Positions 47,824 through 58,185 of a DNA stretch of 64,000 nucleotides are shown in pieces. The stretch is from Pyrinomonadaceae bacterium (GTDB lineage Bacteria; Acidobacteriota; Blastocatellia; Pyrinomonadales; Pyrinomonadaceae). The DNA is taken from contig JACMJZ010000009.1 in NCBI GenBank assembly GCA_014380365.1, positions 62,001 to 126,000 on the forward strand, given 5' to 3'. The translations under genes and the position numbers were made by a program. Position 1 is the stretch's first letter, and every line of letters starts with the position of its first letter. The notes below the pieces were generated by a model that searched no databases, was not told the origin of the DNA, and was given only the letters and a program-made list of their open reading frames with translations.

Positions 47824-49212
47824 TCACGCTTTCGACGCGGGCTCCCACCACACGCGGGCCTCTTGCGCCACGCCGCCATTGACAGCTTCACTCCGCTCCA
47901 GTGCTGCGGAAATTTCGGCGGCCCGATTCTCATCAACCGCAGCGGTATCAATCTGGTGCCGCCGCACAGTTGCCCGGGCATTCAGGTTAGCTACGCCTTC
48001 AACCAGTGACATGCTGGTGACGCGAAAGAAAAGAGCTGCATCGAGCCAATCATATGCCTTGCCGTCGCGGCTGTGGACCGCCAGCGAGATCGAATACTGA
48101 TCGATGCCCAGCCAACAGTCGAAGCCGAAGGCGACCTCCAGCGTTTCGCCACGGCGGATCGTGCCAAATTCGAATTCCTGCTCCTTGGTGTTGGTCCCAT
48201 AGACGTGAATTCCGTGACGGTTCTTGATCAGAAACCCGATGACAGGTTCTCCCAGCGTCTGGTGAAACCGCGCGACCAGCCGCAGCGTCAATGGCTCACC
48301 GCTTTCGACTATCTCAACGGCGCTCTGTGCCGAGTCGGTGAGCTCGGCGGAGACGATCTCGGCGCTGCCATCACCGTGCCGGTAGGTATAGTTCAAAGGC
48401 TTTGAAGTTTGTGAGGCAGTTGGTTGCGCCAGGTTTGATGAACGAATTGACGCAGGCGATTCAGCCACGTAAGCCTCCTCGCGTTCCATGATGATCTTTT
48501 GGTAGCGGTTAAGCACGTCGGCGGGTTTACCGTCGGCAATGACGCGTCCGGCTTTCAGCAGCAGCGCGCGGGAGCAGAGCGCGCGCACGGCTGCGGCGTC
48601 GTGCGAGACGAAGAGTACTGTCGTGCCGCGCTCATGGAGTTCCTTCAGCCGGCGCAGGCAGCGATGCTGGAAAACTGCGTCGCCGACGGCCAGCGCTTCA
48701 TCGATGACGAGAATATCAGGCTCGACGCTCGCTGCGATGGCGAAGGCAAGGCGGACAAACATACCGCTCGAATAAGTCTTCACCGGCTGATGCAGGAACG
48801 GACCGATTTCCGCGAACCGCTCGATGGCCGGAAAGACAGCTTCCGTCTCGCGGCGCGTCAGCCCCAGCAACGACGCATTCATGAAAACGTTCTCTACGCC
48901 CGTAAACTCCGGGTCAAATCCCGCGCCCAACTCCAACAACGCCGCAACGCGGCCTTCGTGCCAAACGTCGCCGTGGGTTGGCGCGAGTGTGCCGGAGATG
49001 ATCTGAAGCAGCGTGGATTTCCCACAGCCGTTTGGACCGACAATGCCAACTGTCGTTCCCGCTTCGACTTCGAAGTCAACATCGCGCAACGCCCAAAATT
49101 CTTTGTGCCGGCGCAGAAAGCCGCGGGTCAGCGATTCCTTGAGGCGATCACCGGGGCGTTCGTAAATGCGGTATTGCTTTGAGACTTTCTCGACACGCAG
49201 GGCGACTGTCAT
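47824..49212 (-). CDS. Wzt-like ABC transporter ATPase for polysaccharide export
   Basis: This 462-residue cytoplasmic ATPase has Walker A GPNGCGKST (about 59-67), Q-loop, signature SSGMFVRLAFA (about 148-158), Walker B ILVIDEALA (about 167-175) and an H-loop. The C-terminal half (about 280-430) is a Wzt-like beta-sandwich that in relatives binds the glycan terminus and selects the substrate. The likely partner permease is the gene at 58186, more than 9 kb away. The family exports O-antigen-like glycans from the inner membrane. Confidence 0.93.
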   Translation of the reverse strand: MTVALRVEKVSKQYRIYERPGDRLKESLTRGFLRRHKEFWALRDVDFEVEAGTTVGIVGPNGCGKSTLLQIISGTLAPTHGDVWHEGRVAALLELGAGFDPEFTGVENVFMNASLLGLTRRETEAVFPAIERFAEIGPFLHQPVKTYSSGMFVRLAFAIAASVEPDILVIDEALAVGDAVFQHRCLRRLKELHERGTTVLFVSHDAAAVRALCSRALLLKAGRVIADGKPADVLNRYQKIIMEREEAYVAESPASIRSSNLAQPTASQTSKPLNYTYRHGDGSAEIVSAELTDSAQSAVEIVESGEPLTLRLVARFHQTLGEPVIGFLIKNRHGIHVYGTNTKEQEFEFGTIRRGETLEVAFGFDCWLGIDQYSISLAVHSRDGKAYDWLDAALFFRVTSMSLVEGVANLNARATVRRHQIDTAAVDENRAAEISAALERSEAVNGGVAQEARVWWEPASKA

Positions 49213-49251
49213 GCGCTGAATGTAGCAGACTTGAGGAAAGGCAGGCTACTT

Positions 49252-49360
49252 GCTTCGCGCACCTTTGCGCAGACTTTGCGACCTTTGCGGTTTATGTGTT
49301 CTGCCTTGGACAAAGCCAAACCGCAAAGAACGCAAAGGGTACGCAAAGGATCGCAAAGGA
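49252..49360. repeat. CGCAAAG heptad palindrome
   Basis: CTTTGCG units (49262-49296) face CGCAAAG units (49321-49360), forming an inverted repeat in the gap between Wzt and the TIGR03118 gene. No gene is inside. Confidence 0.85.
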
Positions 49361-49385
49361 AAAGGGAGCGCCGTCGCTCCCTTTT
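49360..49385 (-). terminator. hairpin terminator of the frameshifted TIGR03118 gene
   Basis: AAAAGGGAGCG-CCGT-CGCTCCCTTTT is an 11-bp perfect stem. Read on the minus strand it lies 34 bp after the stop at 49419 and ends in T-rich sequence. It may act in both directions. Confidence 0.75.
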
Positions 49386-49418
49386 CTGTTACCGATTAGC
49401 CTGAGCTATTCGGTCAGT

Positions 49419-52243
49419 TTAGTTTGGGCCGAAGCGTTGCCGATACTCGAGGGAACCGATGAAAGCCTTCACCATCTCGGCGTTAATGAAGTTGCCGTTG
49501 AAGGCATTCAGTTTGTTGAGCCAGAAGTTGAAGCCGGCCGTGTCCGGATCGCGCCGGAGATAGCCGAAGTATTCCATCAACACGAAGGCCTTGTTGAATT
49601 CGAGGTTTTTCAGCTCCTCTTGTTCAGAGACTTTCCGCAGCACTGTGGCCCGCGTTTCTGTCGCCGCATTCAGGCCCGCCACCAGCGCATCGCGGAAAGC
49701 GCTTTCCGTCGGGAAATTCCCGCGGATTTCGCCACCAGCGAATTGCGTGGTGTGGAAGTTGATGTACGCGCGCCCATTTCGAAGGTTCGCAAGTTGAGCC
49801 GCAAGCGTAGTCCCGTTGCCTTCGGGCGCGTCCCACTTACCGCTGAAGAAACCGCCAACTCCGCTGGCGAACGGCGTGAACACCTGGTCGTTCGGGTTGT
49901 TATCGTTGAACGGAGTACTGAAGAAACCCCAGACGACTGGCCCATTGACGCCCGGCGCCACGGCTGCACCGGCATGGATGTGGGCCGCGGACAAGTTGTC
50001 GTTCCCGTCGCTCGTCTGCGAACGCGTGATGTCGATATTGTTGACTGTGGCCGTGAACGTCATGGCTGTCTGCGCGGCGTTGAATTGGAACTTCGCCGTG
50101 CCGAATGACGCCGGCCTGGCGCCTCCCGCTGCCAGGGTGGGTACCGCGGGCGGAACCTCCTGACCATTGGTCATATTCACGACGAAGAGACGCACCTCGC
50201 TCGGTGATAAATTTGCCGATGCGAGCAGGTTGTCCACATATTGGGCGTTAGTCAGACTCGCCGGGTATTTCGTGACGAACTCAGGACGAGCAACAAACTC
50301 GTTGTAGAAGGCCACCTTGTTAGCTTCCAACTGCGCGTCAGCACCGGCCTGACCGACAATGACGTCGCGATTAATAGCCTGCAAATCGCGCATGAACGTG
50401 CCGTAAAAGACAGGCGCCGGCGAGCCGCCAATGGTGGGGCCGTAAGCGGCCCGGTGTGTTAGATAAGCAGCCAGCCCCGAGTTCTGAAACTCGATGGACA
50501 GGAAGAAGGCCGCCGACACATTGATGCGCTTGACTGCAATGCAGCCGGCGTCTGAGCCGCACGAGGTAATCTGCGCCGTCCAAAAGGCGAGGCCGGCTGC
50601 GTCGGGCTCGCGGTTGAGGAAGTCGAGATAATGCTGCCGTACGAAAAACTGGGCGGCGTCAATGGGATTGGTCGTTGGCGCCACAGCATCGTTGTCGGTG
50701 ATCGTCAGCGTGGCAGCGTTGGGACTGCCCAGCCCCACTAAGCTGCCGGTAACATTGCTCAGCACCAGGTTCACCGTCTCCGCGCCTTCTTCAAAGGTGT
50801 CGTCAACGATCAGGATTCTGAAAGACTTGCTCGTCTCTCCGGGTGCAAAAGTAAGTTTGCCGAGCTCGATTTCGTAGTCAGATTTCTGCGAGGCATTACC
50901 GGGAGCGCTTTGATCGAATGTCGCATAGTTAACCGAGGCGGAATTCGAAGCGTCGCCGTCACGTGTGACGGTAATCTGGATGCTTCCGCTGCCCTCGCCG
51001 ATGACGTAGCTGTCCGTGCTGAACTGAATGAGTGAAGTGGCCGAAGCGGTGGTCGGCTTGAGCGATCCGAAGAGGCCATGCTCTTCTCGAACAATCCCCG
51101 CGGCGAAGTAGAGCGTGTTGACGTCGCCGCCATTGCCGCCGTTACCAAACGTGAGTGCCCACAGTTCATCGATCTCGATACCCTCGCCCGCCTCGTTCTG
51201 GACCGTGCCGAGGAAGGCCCCGGTGGTCGGGTTGAAGGCGTGGATGCTCGGGTTGCCCCTCCCGAAGTTGCCGATGAGCAGCGCGCCGCCGAAGATCCCG
51301 AAGCTGGCCGGCGCTACCGTCACCCCCCAGGGCGAGTTGAGCGGGCCGTTGTTGATACCGAACGTCAGGTCGCGGACGCCGTCGGTGTTGAACCGCCGCA
51401 CGAACCCGTTGCCGACGCCCTCCTCTTGAAGTCCGCCCACGCCCACCTTGGCGTAGGTGACGTACAGCGGGAAGGTCCCGCCGAGGTTCTGGATGTTGTG
51501 CGGATGATAAGTGTTCCCCGCAGTTTGCGGGATGGTCGGATCTACGAATCCGCCGGTCGTAGTTGTGAGCGCGAAGCTGGTGTTGTAGACGTCAATATTG
51601 CCATTCGCGAAGTCGGCGGCGTAGAGTCGATTTCCTCCGCCGTTGGTGCCGTAGGCGAGGCCCAGGTAGACGCGTCCGGGGTGGCTCGCGCGATGACTGC
51701 GGTGGTCGAGCCTGCTGCGGGGGCGTTCGGGTCCCAGCCTGAGATGTTGCCAGTGATGGAGGCGAAGATGAAATTCGCCCCGCACGGCGCGGCGGCACAG
51801 GCGCCAGGGAGAACAAACTCCGTTGCTACGGGATTCGAGACCGTGCCCGTCGGCAATCCGCCGGGAACAGTAATACCAGCCAAGCCCGGGTTCTTTACAA
51901 ATGGAGTCGTAGCAGTTTCACGATACAGAGTAGACGTACTCGTCCCGGCGTTTGCCACCCAAAACGGACTGGAACCTGTTAGCGAGATTCCCCAGGGATT
52001 GACCAACAGCGGATCCTGGATAGTTGCGACGCCGGGCAGATCCGAAACGTGATTCGTCTGCCTGTACGCCGATCCCGGCGCAATGACTGGAATGGCGTCA
52101 GGTGCAATTCCGTCTCCCGGCGACTGTGCGACGGTTCGCGGCCCGGATGAAACGCCGGGCAGCATTAGGATGTAGAGAGCAAGACTCAGCATCACGCTGA
52201 GCAGTTTTCTAGCCGATTGATTTTTTGATTGCTGGTGAAACAT
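49419..52243 (-). pseudogene. TIGR03118/Calx-beta/DUF4214 secreted protein, frameshifted
   Basis: Two overlapping frames, 51542-52243 (signal peptide and TIGR03118 start) and 49419-51785 (the rest), together match one protein like that at 41617: TIGR03118, Calx-beta, DUF4214 with a nested CHRD domain (HIHAGAAVAPG) and the C-terminus EYFGYLRRDPDTAGFNFWLNK. The frames join near 51678-51681, where a run of four G (four C on the coding strand) seems to have lost one base: five C would give TPGRVYLGLAYG. This could be a real inactivating change, programmed slippage or a sequencing error. The segment about 51150-51480 is noticeably G+C rich. Confidence 0.85.
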
Positions 52244-52703
52244 ACGTTCTCCTCGTGGCGTCCTGACTCAAGTTATTTTTCTGTCAAATCTGAAGATTCA
52301 CTCAAGCGAAACTGATTCGTCGAAGCTTTGAGTTGCCGAAAATCGACAAGGCTTCGCTTCGGATCCATGAGGTATTCAGTTCTCGGGTGAGTCCAATCCC
52401 GGAACGAGATTGCGTAGCTCTAAGCTGTGGAGGATGGAAACGGCAAAACTCTAAGCCGGACTCACCGGCGCTGTCAAGATTTTTGTTCGGCTCGTAACGG
52501 GCTCATAAAGCGCGTGAGAGTCGTCGGCAACTTGATTTTGCTCAACCTTTTGGCAGCTTGCGATTAAACGAAGCTCTGCGTAGAATGTCGGTTCTTTAAC
52601 GCTGGGTGACAACAAGAACCTTTTTCGCCCGCACGTAGCTGCTGCTCGCTCCCCGAGGGCATCCAAACTGCTTGTATCCGCGTCTTTATTCCGGAGGATT
52701 TTT
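52244..52703. promoter_or_regulatory. 460-bp divergent gap
   Basis: This lies between the frameshifted gene and the GTG start of the secreted propeller protein. I see no gene and no clear repeat. The frame at 52451-52666 has no ribosome site and is rejected. Confidence 0.5.
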
Positions 52704-55238
52704 GTGAAGCAAGTCTTTAAGTCTCAGTGCGCTATTGCGGCCTTTGTGCTCGTGTTAGGCACTTTTTCATATGTTCTTGGGCAGGCGCCCAGCGCAACTC
52801 CCAACCCCTTCGTGGTTCAATTGACGTCGAGTCCCAGCGGGTTTCAATCCTTCGCGGGAGACATCAGTCTCAACGGCCGTTTCGTAGTCGTCGAATCGAA
52901 TGGAGATATATCCACGGAGAAGGTGCCGACGAGGAATTCGGATGGAACTCTGAACCCAAACCCGCGAAACAATGAAGACGGCAATCGGGAACTCTTTTTG
53001 ATCGACTACGCCCAGCGGCGCATCTTTCAAATTACGAACACCAGAAACGTTCAAAAACCAGCTACGACACCAACGCCAACACCGACACCGACTCCCAGTC
53101 CAAGCCCCACGCCGACCCCTGGGCCGACGCCCGCTGACCCAACTCTGGTTAAGTATGAGATCAGCATTAATCGGCCGATGATCAGTTTTGAACCGGTACT
53201 TGTTGGCGCCCCGCCTGGATCCCGAACGTATACGATTGTTTTTAGTTCCAACTCGCCGACTCTGCCAAACTTCGAGGGAACCGACTTAGCGGGTTTTGTC
53301 GGGACAACTACCAACCCGGCGAGGGAAGGCAATCAGGAACTTTGGATTTATCAGTTTACGGCTACGGAGGTTGCGGACCTTTCCGCCGGCGCGGATGTAG
53401 CGTTTCAGGACCTCAGCAGCGGCGCCTTTACGCGGTTGACGGACACCACATGCAGTCGTCCGACGGGACTCGATCCGAATATTCGCCTACACGCAATCGA
53501 CGATAATCGAGAGGCTTCGATCAGCGACAATGGGAGTACGATTGCTTTCATCTCGACCGCCGATTTAGTTTCCGCGGTCGGAAACGCGGATCGAAATCCC
53601 GAGCTTTTCTTTTGGACACCTGCCGGAATCACACAGGGCACCAAGACTCAGGACGAGTTTGATGGTCCGACTCTCATGTCCCGCTTCCAACAGAACCCTT
53701 CATTGTCCGCAGACGGTACCAGAGTCGCTTTCATCTCTACTGCCGATCTAGCTACACCCGGCACCAATAACGATAACGGACGTGGGAAAGGGAACGAAGA
53801 AGTCTACCTGGCCACCGTCGGTTCGGGTCTCAGCAATGTTCGCCAGGTTACGAAAACAAAGAAAGATGCCCTGGCACTGACCGTGAACAAGATGTCATTT
53901 GGTCGTCGCATGAGCCGAGACGCAAGATTTATTGCGTTTGAATCAATAGCAGAAGTGCCGGACGCTAACACCGGCACAAATAAATTAAGCTTCGTAATGT
54001 TCGTTTTTGACTTAACTGACCAGTCTATCAAGCAGGTGGGAGTTAGAGAGGCGGACGACTCTGGTGACATCTTTCATGAACCAACATTTACTGACTACAA
54101 AGGCACGCTGACGCCGGCCACTCTGATTTTCGCTTCTGTTCAGAATATCAAACCAGACGGAACGTTGCTGGCCTTTGGTGATACCGCGGGTTTGAATCCT
54201 ACAAATCAGCCGCAGCTTTTTGTCACACAGCTTCCGGTCGGTTCAGGAAACACATTTGCCAGACTGACGACGAATCCCATCGGGGCTTTCGCCGGACTGC
54301 GTCCTTTGGGCAGCGACACTATCAAACGAATAGCCTTCAGCCTCGGCGGCACTGAATTCGGCACTGGCAATTCAGATCTCTCCACCGAGGCTTTCTATTT
54401 GCTGACGCCTTCCGTGTTGCCTCCCGATTCCAGTGCCGCGCTATCGTTTTTCGCAAAGCCCAGCACTTTCCCGGTGGCCGCCGCAACTCCCGCTCCGAGT
54501 CCGTCGCCATCCCCAACACCGCTGCCCACTCCCGGCACAATCGCACTGGGATTGGCTGCAGGCGAGTTTAGTATGATCCGGTCTACGGTTGGTCTCGCCA
54601 ACTCAGACCCGCCCCAGGTTACCAGCGCTGACGAGACGAAGCGCAGCCCAATACTGCCGGCAGAGCTGGCAGGCGTTTCGGTTTCTGTGAACGGGGCAGC
54701 CGCAGGACTTTATTTCGTAGGAAACACCGACAAGCGGATCGACTTTGTGATGCCTCCGGGCCTGGCGCCAGGATTGGGCACCGTGGTCATAAACAACAAC
54801 GGCACAGTTTTTCGTGGCCTCGTGCAAATTGTCCCAGCGCAACCTGACATCTTAAATCCTCCTACGAATGATGCCGGAGGTCGGGCGTATGTTTGCAATG
54901 TGACGAACACCTCGGTTTCGGGTTGCGTGAGGGAACCCTTTAAGGTGATGTCAACGGATAGTACAGGCGCGAGCGTGGCTACCGTACTCGAGGTTCATTT
55001 GACCGGGGTTAGAGGGATCCTTCCCGGCGAAACGAAGATTACGATCGGTACGACTGACATCATACCGACCTCCGTCAGGCGCAACACCAACATGTATGGG
55101 TTGGATATTATTACCTTTACCCTCCCTTCGACGCTTGTGCCTGGGGATTATCCAATCATCGTCACGGTGACTAAGAGCGGCACCTTCTCGAGCAGGGCTG
55201 CCGCCACAGCACCGCGCATCGAGATAATTGGCCCGTAA
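52704..55238 (+). CDS. secreted beta-propeller protein with TIGR03437-like C-terminus
   Basis: This 844-residue exported protein starts at a GTG with GGAGG six bases upstream. It has a signal peptide (about 1-26), a beta-propeller-like region (about 30-570, many Asp-rich strands) interrupted by a Thr/Pro linker (TPTPTPTPSPSPTPTPG at about 120), a second Pro linker near 600, and a C-terminal region (about 640-840) resembling the TIGR03437 domain that is common in Acidobacteriota. It is probably extracellular or on the cell surface. Its role is unknown. Confidence 0.82.
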   Translation: MKQVFKSQCAIAAFVLVLGTFSYVLGQAPSATPNPFVVQLTSSPSGFQSFAGDISLNGRFVVVESNGDISTEKVPTRNSDGTLNPNPRNNEDGNRELFLIDYAQRRIFQITNTRNVQKPATTPTPTPTPTPSPSPTPTPGPTPADPTLVKYEISINRPMISFEPVLVGAPPGSRTYTIVFSSNSPTLPNFEGTDLAGFVGTTTNPAREGNQELWIYQFTATEVADLSAGADVAFQDLSSGAFTRLTDTTCSRPTGLDPNIRLHAIDDNREASISDNGSTIAFISTADLVSAVGNADRNPELFFWTPAGITQGTKTQDEFDGPTLMSRFQQNPSLSADGTRVAFISTADLATPGTNNDNGRGKGNEEVYLATVGSGLSNVRQVTKTKKDALALTVNKMSFGRRMSRDARFIAFESIAEVPDANTGTNKLSFVMFVFDLTDQSIKQVGVREADDSGDIFHEPTFTDYKGTLTPATLIFASVQNIKPDGTLLAFGDTAGLNPTNQPQLFVTQLPVGSGNTFARLTTNPIGAFAGLRPLGSDTIKRIAFSLGGTEFGTGNSDLSTEAFYLLTPSVLPPDSSAALSFFAKPSTFPVAAATPAPSPSPSPTPLPTPGTIALGLAAGEFSMIRSTVGLANSDPPQVTSADETKRSPILPAELAGVSVSVNGAAAGLYFVGNTDKRIDFVMPPGLAPGLGTVVINNNGTVFRGLVQIVPAQPDILNPPTNDAGGRAYVCNVTNTSVSGCVREPFKVMSTDSTGASVATVLEVHLTGVRGILPGETKITIGTTDIIPTSVRRNTNMYGLDIITFTLPSTLVPGDYPIIVTVTKSGTFSSRAAATAPRIEIIGP

Positions 55239-55279
55239 AGCCGCGGGACGATCAGAGCTTGAGCTAAACATCGAACCAG

Positions 55280-55345
55280 ACCCACAAAGACACGAAGCCA
55301 ACTGAGGGATTCCTTCTCTTGTTTGACTTCGTGTCTTTGTGGTTA
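55280..55345. repeat. palindromic CACAAAGACACGAAG element
   Basis: CCACAAAGACACGAAG and CTTCGTGTCTTTGTGG are perfect 16-bp arms (55281-55296, about 55328-55343) in the gap before the matrixin gene. Confidence 0.88.
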
Positions 55346-55485
55346 ACGGTCTAATTGTGGGAATTCAGCTCCAAGCCGACTCACAAAAATGTTATTATCC
55401 GGCGAGCTAGTTCAGCATTACCTTGCTCTGCAGCCCACTCGATACGCGCGACAACTCTTAGTAACACTTTAGATTGGCGCTCACC

Positions 55486-56862
55486 ATGCGACGTCCAAAC
55501 CCGATTCTGGCATTAATGGCGATGCTGGCGTGCGTTACCGCCGGTTATCCTTCGTCATTTGAATTTGCTGCGGGCGCGTCTGAAAAGCAGACGAAGTGGC
55601 CAACCAGGACGATCCAAATATCTATTTCAAACTCGCTGACTCCCTTCGCTCAGGGTATCAAGCAGGGAAGCGACGTGGCGGGCGCGATTAGAAGAGCGCT
55701 CGACAGCTGGGCCAGGGTCGCCAACGTCGCTTTCGTCGAAGTTTCTTCCAACCTTCAGTCAATCAGCCCCACTAGCGCCGGCGACGGCGTAAGTCTGATC
55801 ACGATTGCTCCCACGCCGCAGAACCTCGCTGTATTCAGTGAGGGAAATAATACTGCGCGCACGCGGATGTTTTACGACGCGGTGACCGGGGCTATCAGCG
55901 AAGCCGATATAGTGATCAACCCTTTCCCGTATTCAGTCGAGGGCACTCCACTCCAGTTCTCAACCGACGGCAGTTTCGGTACTTATGATCTGGAGTCGAC
56001 CCTGGCGCATGAAATCGGACATCTGCTCGGCCTGGGTCATTCCGGTGTCATAGGATCAACCATGCAGGCATCGCAGGGGCTTAATGGAACCTATGGCCTC
56101 GCGGCAGTCACCGAGCGCTCGCTGAGCGATGTAGACCGCGTGGCGATTCGCGAGGTGTATGGACCCTGCGAGAATCAGGGCCTGGTCGATGGCAAGGTAT
56201 TCAATAGCGTCGACGGGCGCCTGCTGCCTATCAACGGCGCGCATATTTGGCTCGAAGACTCGAATTCCGGCCGGATCGTGGCCAGTGGCCGTACAGACTT
56301 AAGTGGGGCTTTCCGGATTGGGTGTATCCCACCGGCTACCTATCGAGCGATGATCGAATATCTCGATAGGCCGACAGATTCGATGGCCTTGACCGGAGTC
56401 AGTGCTGGCGACTACAAGTTTGGTGTTGGCGGACGCGCCTTTCGCAGCGTTGAGATAAACACTCAGTTGCAGATCGCCGCAGACAAGACAACGCCGCTCA
56501 ATTACGTTTTTGTCCCTCCACAGAATGCTCTGCCGTTGCTTAACCCGCGCTTCCTCGGCACCAATGGCGAACTCTCGACTATTCCCGTGCCAGCCGGCGC
56601 TGGCACAAAAGTTACCCTGCAAGTTGCCGGCGAGGGCCTTGATCAAATTCCCGGCACTGGCTTGTCAGTTTCATCTCCCTTCATTACGGTCGACGCCGCG
56701 AGTTTGACGTTGCAACGTTTCGCCAATTCCCCGCCGATGATTAGTTTTGAAGTGACTGTAGGCGCGAACGTACCCGCCGGTGACTACAGCATCCGGTTGC
56801 AGTCCAACTCGGGTGAGGTGGCGTTTCTTGCCGGCGGCATCACCGTAAATCCCGGCCCGTGA
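55486..56862 (+). CDS. secreted matrixin-type (M10-like) metalloprotease
   Basis: This 458-residue exported protein has a signal peptide (about 1-26) and a catalytic domain (about 40-225). The zinc motif is HEIGHLLGLGH (His175, Glu176, His179, His185) and a Met-turn lies near Met193 (GSTMQAS). A carboxypeptidase-regulatory-like beta domain (about 230-320) and a C-terminal Ig-like domain follow. The ATG at 55486 is used; an upstream in-frame TTG would add four residues. It probably cleaves extracellular protein. Confidence 0.9.
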   Translation: MRRPNPILALMAMLACVTAGYPSSFEFAAGASEKQTKWPTRTIQISISNSLTPFAQGIKQGSDVAGAIRRALDSWARVANVAFVEVSSNLQSISPTSAGDGVSLITIAPTPQNLAVFSEGNNTARTRMFYDAVTGAISEADIVINPFPYSVEGTPLQFSTDGSFGTYDLESTLAHEIGHLLGLGHSGVIGSTMQASQGLNGTYGLAAVTERSLSDVDRVAIREVYGPCENQGLVDGKVFNSVDGRLLPINGAHIWLEDSNSGRIVASGRTDLSGAFRIGCIPPATYRAMIEYLDRPTDSMALTGVSAGDYKFGVGGRAFRSVEINTQLQIAADKTTPLNYVFVPPQNALPLLNPRFLGTNGELSTIPVPAGAGTKVTLQVAGEGLDQIPGTGLSVSSPFITVDAASLTLQRFANSPPMISFEVTVGANVPAGDYSIRLQSNSGEVAFLAGGITVNPGP

Positions 56863-56868
56863 TTACCG

Positions 56869-56896
56869 GGCAGAAGCCCGCGCGTCAGCAAGGGCT
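56869..56896. repeat. single arm of the AGCAGAAGCCCG repeat
   Basis: This 28-bp segment matches the reverse complement of the right arm at 4231-4258 except for its first base. It directly follows the matrixin stop. Confidence 0.85.
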
Positions 56897-57012
56897 CCGT
56901 CTTACCTCGCTTGCACGACTTCCAAGCAGAGTTAAATCGATCCACGCTTGTCCTCCCTTTCCAACTGCCATACATTGAAGACGCTCCAACTAAAACTGTC
57001 TGCCGCCGGCGA

Positions 57013-58011
57013 ATGAAACGTAAACTACTCGAGTATCTAAGTTGTCCTTCCTGCGCGGGCGAAATCGCTTTGCAGTCGGTCGCGCAAGAAGAGGTTCTGG
57101 AAATACTAGAAGGTGTACTTGCCTGTGACTCCTGCGCGCGCACTTTTCCAATTGTTCGTGGAGTCCCGCGCTTCGCTGCGCCGGAAAAGCTAGAACCCGA
57201 CAAAGCCGCCACCGCCGAGAATTTCGGCTGGCAGTGGCAACACTTCACCCACGGCGACGAGCTCTACGCCGAACAGTTTCTGGGCTGGATCGCACCTGTG
57301 CGTCCTGAGTTTTTCAATGACAAGCTGGTGCTCGAAGGCGGTTGCGGAAAGGGCCGGCACACTTTATTAGCCGCGGGCTGGGGCGCGCGCGAAGTTATTG
57401 GAGTGGATTTGAGCGATGCCGTCGAGACTGCTTTTGCCGCCACCAGGGAACTGCCAAATGCGCACGTCGTTCAGGCTGACATTTATCATCTGCCGTTCGC
57501 GCGCGCGTTTGACTATGCGTTCTCTGTTGGCGTGCTGCACCACCTGCCCGATCCGCGAGCGGGTTTTCGATGGTTAGCCTCGACAGTAAAGCCGGGCGGT
57601 CATTTGTCGGCGTGGGTCTATGGGGCTGAAAACAACGAATGGATCACCCGGGGAATAAATCCGCTGCGCGAAAAGTTCAGCTCCAAAATTGACCAGCGGG
57701 TGCTGCTGCATCTTTCAAAACTTCCGACCGCGCTCGTGTATCTGGCAACGAAACTGGTTTATGGACCCCTTAACAGTTTCCAGAGCGGATCCGCGTTGGC
57801 GCGCCACCTTTTCTATAACGACTACCTCAGCGCGATTTCAAAATTTGGCTGGCGCGAACAGCACACCATCGTTTTCGATCACCTCGTGGCGCCTACGTCG
57901 CATTACATTCGCCGGGAGGAGTTTGAGGAATGGTGGCGGGAGATTGAAGCAAAGGAAGTGGCGATAGGTTGGCACAACAGGAATAGCTGGCGCGGCTTTG
58001 GCCGAGTTTAA
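57013..58011 (+). CDS. class I SAM methyltransferase with zinc-ribbon N-terminus
   Basis: This 332-residue cytoplasmic protein has a Trm112-like N-terminal segment with two CxxC pairs (CPSC, CDSC), then a Rossmann methyltransferase core (LVLEGGCGKGRHTLLAA, VIGVDLSD, VLHHLPDP). A C-terminal helical domain follows. It starts at the ATG at 57013; the longer frame from 56911 overlaps repeat sequence. It probably methylates a glycan or lipid precursor of the surrounding locus. The acceptor is unknown. Confidence 0.87.
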   Translation: MKRKLLEYLSCPSCAGEIALQSVAQEEVLEILEGVLACDSCARTFPIVRGVPRFAAPEKLEPDKAATAENFGWQWQHFTHGDELYAEQFLGWIAPVRPEFFNDKLVLEGGCGKGRHTLLAAGWGAREVIGVDLSDAVETAFAATRELPNAHVVQADIYHLPFARAFDYAFSVGVLHHLPDPRAGFRWLASTVKPGGHLSAWVYGAENNEWITRGINPLREKFSSKIDQRVLLHLSKLPTALVYLATKLVYGPLNSFQSGSALARHLFYNDYLSAISKFGWREQHTIVFDHLVAPTSHYIRREEFEEWWREIEAKEVAIGWHNRNSWRGFGRV

Positions 58012-58021
58012 GTAGTGGCAC

Positions 58022-58157
58022 GAGCGGGGGCAAGCCCGCCTTCCCAACTGAGAGACATTCCCCCTCGTTCAGCTGATCCGAGTTGGAACACTGCAAGGGC
58101 GAAATAGAATCAACTATGATCCGCTCTCAGGTGGGGAAGGCGGGCTTGCCCCCGCTC
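58022..58157. repeat. palindromic element family C, copy 2
   Basis: Arms 58022-58046 and 58132-58157 (core GAGCGGGGGCAAGC) form a long inverted repeat in the gap between the methyltransferase and the permease. It is related to the element at 36512. Confidence 0.85.
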
Positions 58158-58185
58158 TTACTCTTCCGCTTACAATGCACTTTCG

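Noticed and set aside
49179-50108. 309-codon plus-strand frame
   Set aside because: Overlaps the heptad palindrome and the DUF4214 gene; composition is not coding.
52451-52666. 71-codon minus-strand frame in the 460-bp gap
   Set aside because: No ribosome site and no family resemblance.
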